A DNA stretch of 64,000 bases. Origin: Bacillus sp. FJAT-50079. GTDB lineage: Bacteria > Bacillota > Bacilli > Bacillales > Bacillaceae_C. The number at the start of each line of letters is the position of its first letter. Position 1 is the stretch's first letter. The notes under the pieces are model-generated. The model searched no databases, was not told the origin of the DNA, and worked only from the letters and a program-made list of their open reading frames with translations. The stretch spans positions 62,001 to 126,000 of the forward strand of contig NZ_JAGYPD010000002.1 in NCBI RefSeq assembly GCF_018343515.1. Reading direction: 5' to 3'. The translations under genes and the position numbers were made by a program. Shown here piece by piece: positions 62,342 to 64,000 of the stretch.

Positions 62342-63181
62342 ATGAACAATAAAAAGTGGCTATCCATTTTATTGTTCATTGCTTTTTTCATCATAATTTC
62401 TCTTCCTACCCCTGATAGTTTGCATTGGCTGGTCAAAGGGCTTTAGGTATATTAGCTTTAGCAGTCATTCTCTGGATGACAGAGGCTGTCGCTTATCCGG
62501 TAAGCGCTGCTATCATTGTTTGTCTTATTACCATTTTTATCGGTTTGTCCCCAACAATCGATGATTCTTCACTGCCCTATACGACTCAAGGGGCTTTGAA
62601 ATTAGCTTTAGGGGGATCAGTTGGATGGTTGGCGGTGCATTATTTATCGCTACCGTAATGGAATTAACAGGCTTGCATAAACGTGTAACGCTTTTTATTC
62701 AAGCCCTTCGCTTCGGTAAAAGCGTTCACGACAATGGTTGGGGCATGTTCACTATTTTCTTAGCGTACAAGCTGGAAGTAGAAGGGAAACAACTTGTGAA
62801 AATCGATGAGTGGTTCCTTTCTACGAATAAGCGTTCTTGTTGTGGCGTAAACCGATGAAACTATATGAACGCACTTACCGTTGTTCATGTGGATATGTAG
62901 CAGATTGTGACTATAATTCCGCAATCAATATCAAAAATGAAGGCGACCCCCTTATTGGCATTAGCATAGAAGTAAAAACTCTTGGAACAAGAGGGTTAGC
63001 TCGGTCATTTTTCGTTAGCTAGTAAAAGTAACGATAAGTCGAGAAGCGCCCACTTCAAGCGCCCTTAAGGGTGGGAAGTGGTGGGAGTAGTTCACAATCA
63101 GGTCTGCCAATTACAATCATTGGCTATGTTTTAATTATCATTTTCAGTTTAACCTATTGGCGTTGGATCGGATTGCTTTGA
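62342..63181 (+). pseudogene. DASS (SLC13) transporter, internally deleted and interrupted
   Basis: The ATG at 62342 (AGAGGGATG upstream) opens NNKKWLSILLFIAFFIIISL, then a frameshift at about 62425 continues with GQRALGILALAVILWMTEAV and AYPVSAAIIVCLITIFIGLS, and another leads to MVGGALFIATVMELTGLHKR. The middle of the gene (about 300 codons) is missing, replaced by a TnpB fragment (62699-63094). The extreme C-terminus GLPITIIGYVLIIIFSLTYW followed by RWIGLL ends at TGA 63179-63181. DASS proteins carry dicarboxylates with Na+. The gene is dead. Confidence 0.8.
62699..63094 (+). mobile_element. IS200/IS605-family TnpB 3' fragment with right end
   Basis: Codons read QALRFGKSVHDNGWGMFTIF, LAYKLEVEGKQLVKIDEWFL, then zinc-finger remnants (KRSCCGV) and, after a frameshift, RTYRCSCGYVADCDYNSAIN with INIKNEGDP, the C-terminal part of TnpB (OrfB), including the RuvC-III-like D-x-N. 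The right end at 63036-63094 contains an imperfect hairpin (GCGCCCACTTC...GAAGTGGTGGGAG) typical for this family and ends TAGTTCAC at the junction with the DASS gene. The 5' part and TnpA are absent. Confidence 0.8.
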
Positions 63182-63194
63182 ATAATGAAGAAAA

Positions 63195-63230
63195 GGGCAT
63201 CTTTCAAGAGGAGAAGATGCCTTGTTTTAA
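63195..63230 (+). terminator. Intrinsic terminator after the DASS relic
   Basis: GGGCATCTT and AAGATGCC pair around a 10-base loop, followed by TTGTTTTAATT. Confidence 0.8.
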
Positions 63231-63322
63231 TTATAGTAACGGTACCGTTATTAATAAGAAGGATTACAGCTATTTTTATAGAATTACACTTAGTAACATT
63301 TAAATTTGAGGAGAACGAACAA

Positions 63323-64000
63323 ATGAAAAACATTTTAGTACTAGGCGGTACACGTTTTTTTGGTCGTGAATTAGTAGAGTTACTTATCGAAAACGGACAT
63401 AATGTTGTCATTATGACACGAGGTCAATCGGGCAACCCTTTTGGTGATAAGGTAGAACATCTGATAGGCGATCGTTCGAATAAGGAGGATCTTGCAAAAC
63501 TAACGGCAGGACGGACTTTCGATCTTGTTTATGATAATATTTGCTATTCTCCAAATGATGCTTATCAGTTTTGTGAAATATTTAATGGGAAAATTGATAA
63601 GCTTGTTTTTACTTCTACACTTTCTACATATGAAATGGATGGAAAGGAAAAAAGCGAGGATGATTTTGATCCATATCATTATCATATTCGTTTCGGTGAA
63701 AGTACAGACTTCACATACGGAGAGGGAAAACGTCAAGCTGAAGCAGTTTTCTTAAAGTATGCAAAATTCCCCGTTGTAGCCGTGCGCTTTCCTATTGTAA
63801 TGGGAGAGAATGATTATACACAACGTTTGCATTTTCATGTTGAACGTATTGCGGCTGGGGAGCCAATTGGATTTTTGAATATGGATGCAGATATGTCATT
63901 TATCCAAGCAACGGAGGCAGCAAGATTTTTACATTGGGCTGGCATGTCAAAAGTGGAAGGTCCGTATAATGCAACAGCGAATGGGAAAATTTCATTATCT
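63323..64000 (+). CDS. NAD-dependent epimerase/dehydratase family protein (partial)
   Basis: 226 codons are visible and the frame runs off the window. GAGGAGAACGA precedes the ATG. Rossmann signature KNILVLGGTRFFGRELVELL (GGTRFFG nucleotide loop), then LVYDNICYSPNDAYQFCEIF, LVFTSTLSTYEMDGKE, the YGEGKRQAEAVFLKY segment (Tyr-x3-Lys catalytic pair) and VVAVRFPIVMGENDYTQRLH. An extended SDR reductase of unknown substrate. A perfect 14-base palindrome (TAACGGTACCGTTA, 63237-63250) stands in its promoter region. Confidence 0.9.
   Translation, partial: MKNILVLGGTRFFGRELVELLIENGHNVVIMTRGQSGNPFGDKVEHLIGDRSNKEDLAKLTAGRTFDLVYDNICYSPNDAYQFCEIFNGKIDKLVFTSTLSTYEMDGKEKSEDDFDPYHYHIRFGESTDFTYGEGKRQAEAVFLKYAKFPVVAVRFPIVMGENDYTQRLHFHVERIAAGEPIGFLNMDADMSFIQATEAARFLHWAGMSKVEGPYNATANGKISLS

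Overview
This AT-rich window reads as a chromosomal segment of a Bacillaceae-type Gram-positive bacterium. The signs are strong AGGAGG-type ribosome binding sites, GTG/TTG starts, S-box and cobalamin riboswitches with intrinsic terminators, CsoR/CstR/Zur-type operators, and close relatives of Bacillus proteins (Fra/YdhG, YdeI, AzlCD, YtrA-like GntR, MmgDEF, YhfP). The genus cannot be fixed from sequence alone. There is no prophage, CRISPR array or rRNA. The segment is a mosaic of small accessory operons with many decayed genes.

Layout. 0-5 kb: end of a histidine kinase, rifampin ADP-ribosyltransferase (arr), a HAD nucleotidase, a Cys-rich pentapeptide-repeat protein, and a DUF4870/MerR pair with a palindromic operator. 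5-15 kb: a DUF3995 protein frameshifted by a 31-bp tandem duplication, a diguanylate cyclase, a LysE exporter, an XRE-cupin regulator divergent from azlCD, an apparently leaderless ArsR gene plus a VOC protein, and a HAD/DeoR operon. 15-24 kb: a YtrA-like GntR/ABC operon behind a 23-bp palindrome, a GNAT gene broken by a stop codon, a YhfP-like oxidoreductase, half an EamA gene, an S-box NhaC-family transporter, a GNAT protein and YdeI.

24-34 kb is the metal/sulfur core. csoR, two copZ genes and copA each carry their own CsoR-like operator. They are followed by a CstR-controlled persulfide detoxification cluster (cstR, tusA, two rhodaneses, glutaredoxin, DsrE, a dead OsmC, rhodanese-persulfide dioxygenase, TauE, thioredoxin, AhpD-like). 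At least four copies of an ATACC-N6-GGTAT-like operator are visible. 35-39.6 kb: a ROK repressor, a VOC protein and an MFS transporter with three matching 24-bp operators, then a sugar-phosphatase-like HAD and maltose acetyltransferase. 42-46.4 kb: a cobalamin riboswitch with a terminator stands in front of a small unknown gene and the 2-methylcitrate genes mmgD-mmgE-mmgF. This suggests vitamin B12 switches off the B12-independent propionate route.

46-64 kb: LysR/LysE, a DapA-like aldolase behind a Zur-box-like promoter, a solitary divergent tRNA-Cys, a YggS/glyA pair, an argD-like pseudogene, LysR/MOSC, fra, zinT under a perfect Zur box, PhzF, methyltransferase, AraC and hydrolase genes, a DASS transporter destroyed by a degenerate IS200/IS605 TnpB remnant, and the start of an epimerase. 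Two copies of a dispersed GC-rich Bacillales repeat (about 246 bp) lie 33 kb apart. All family calls come from reading translated sequence; no database search was run.
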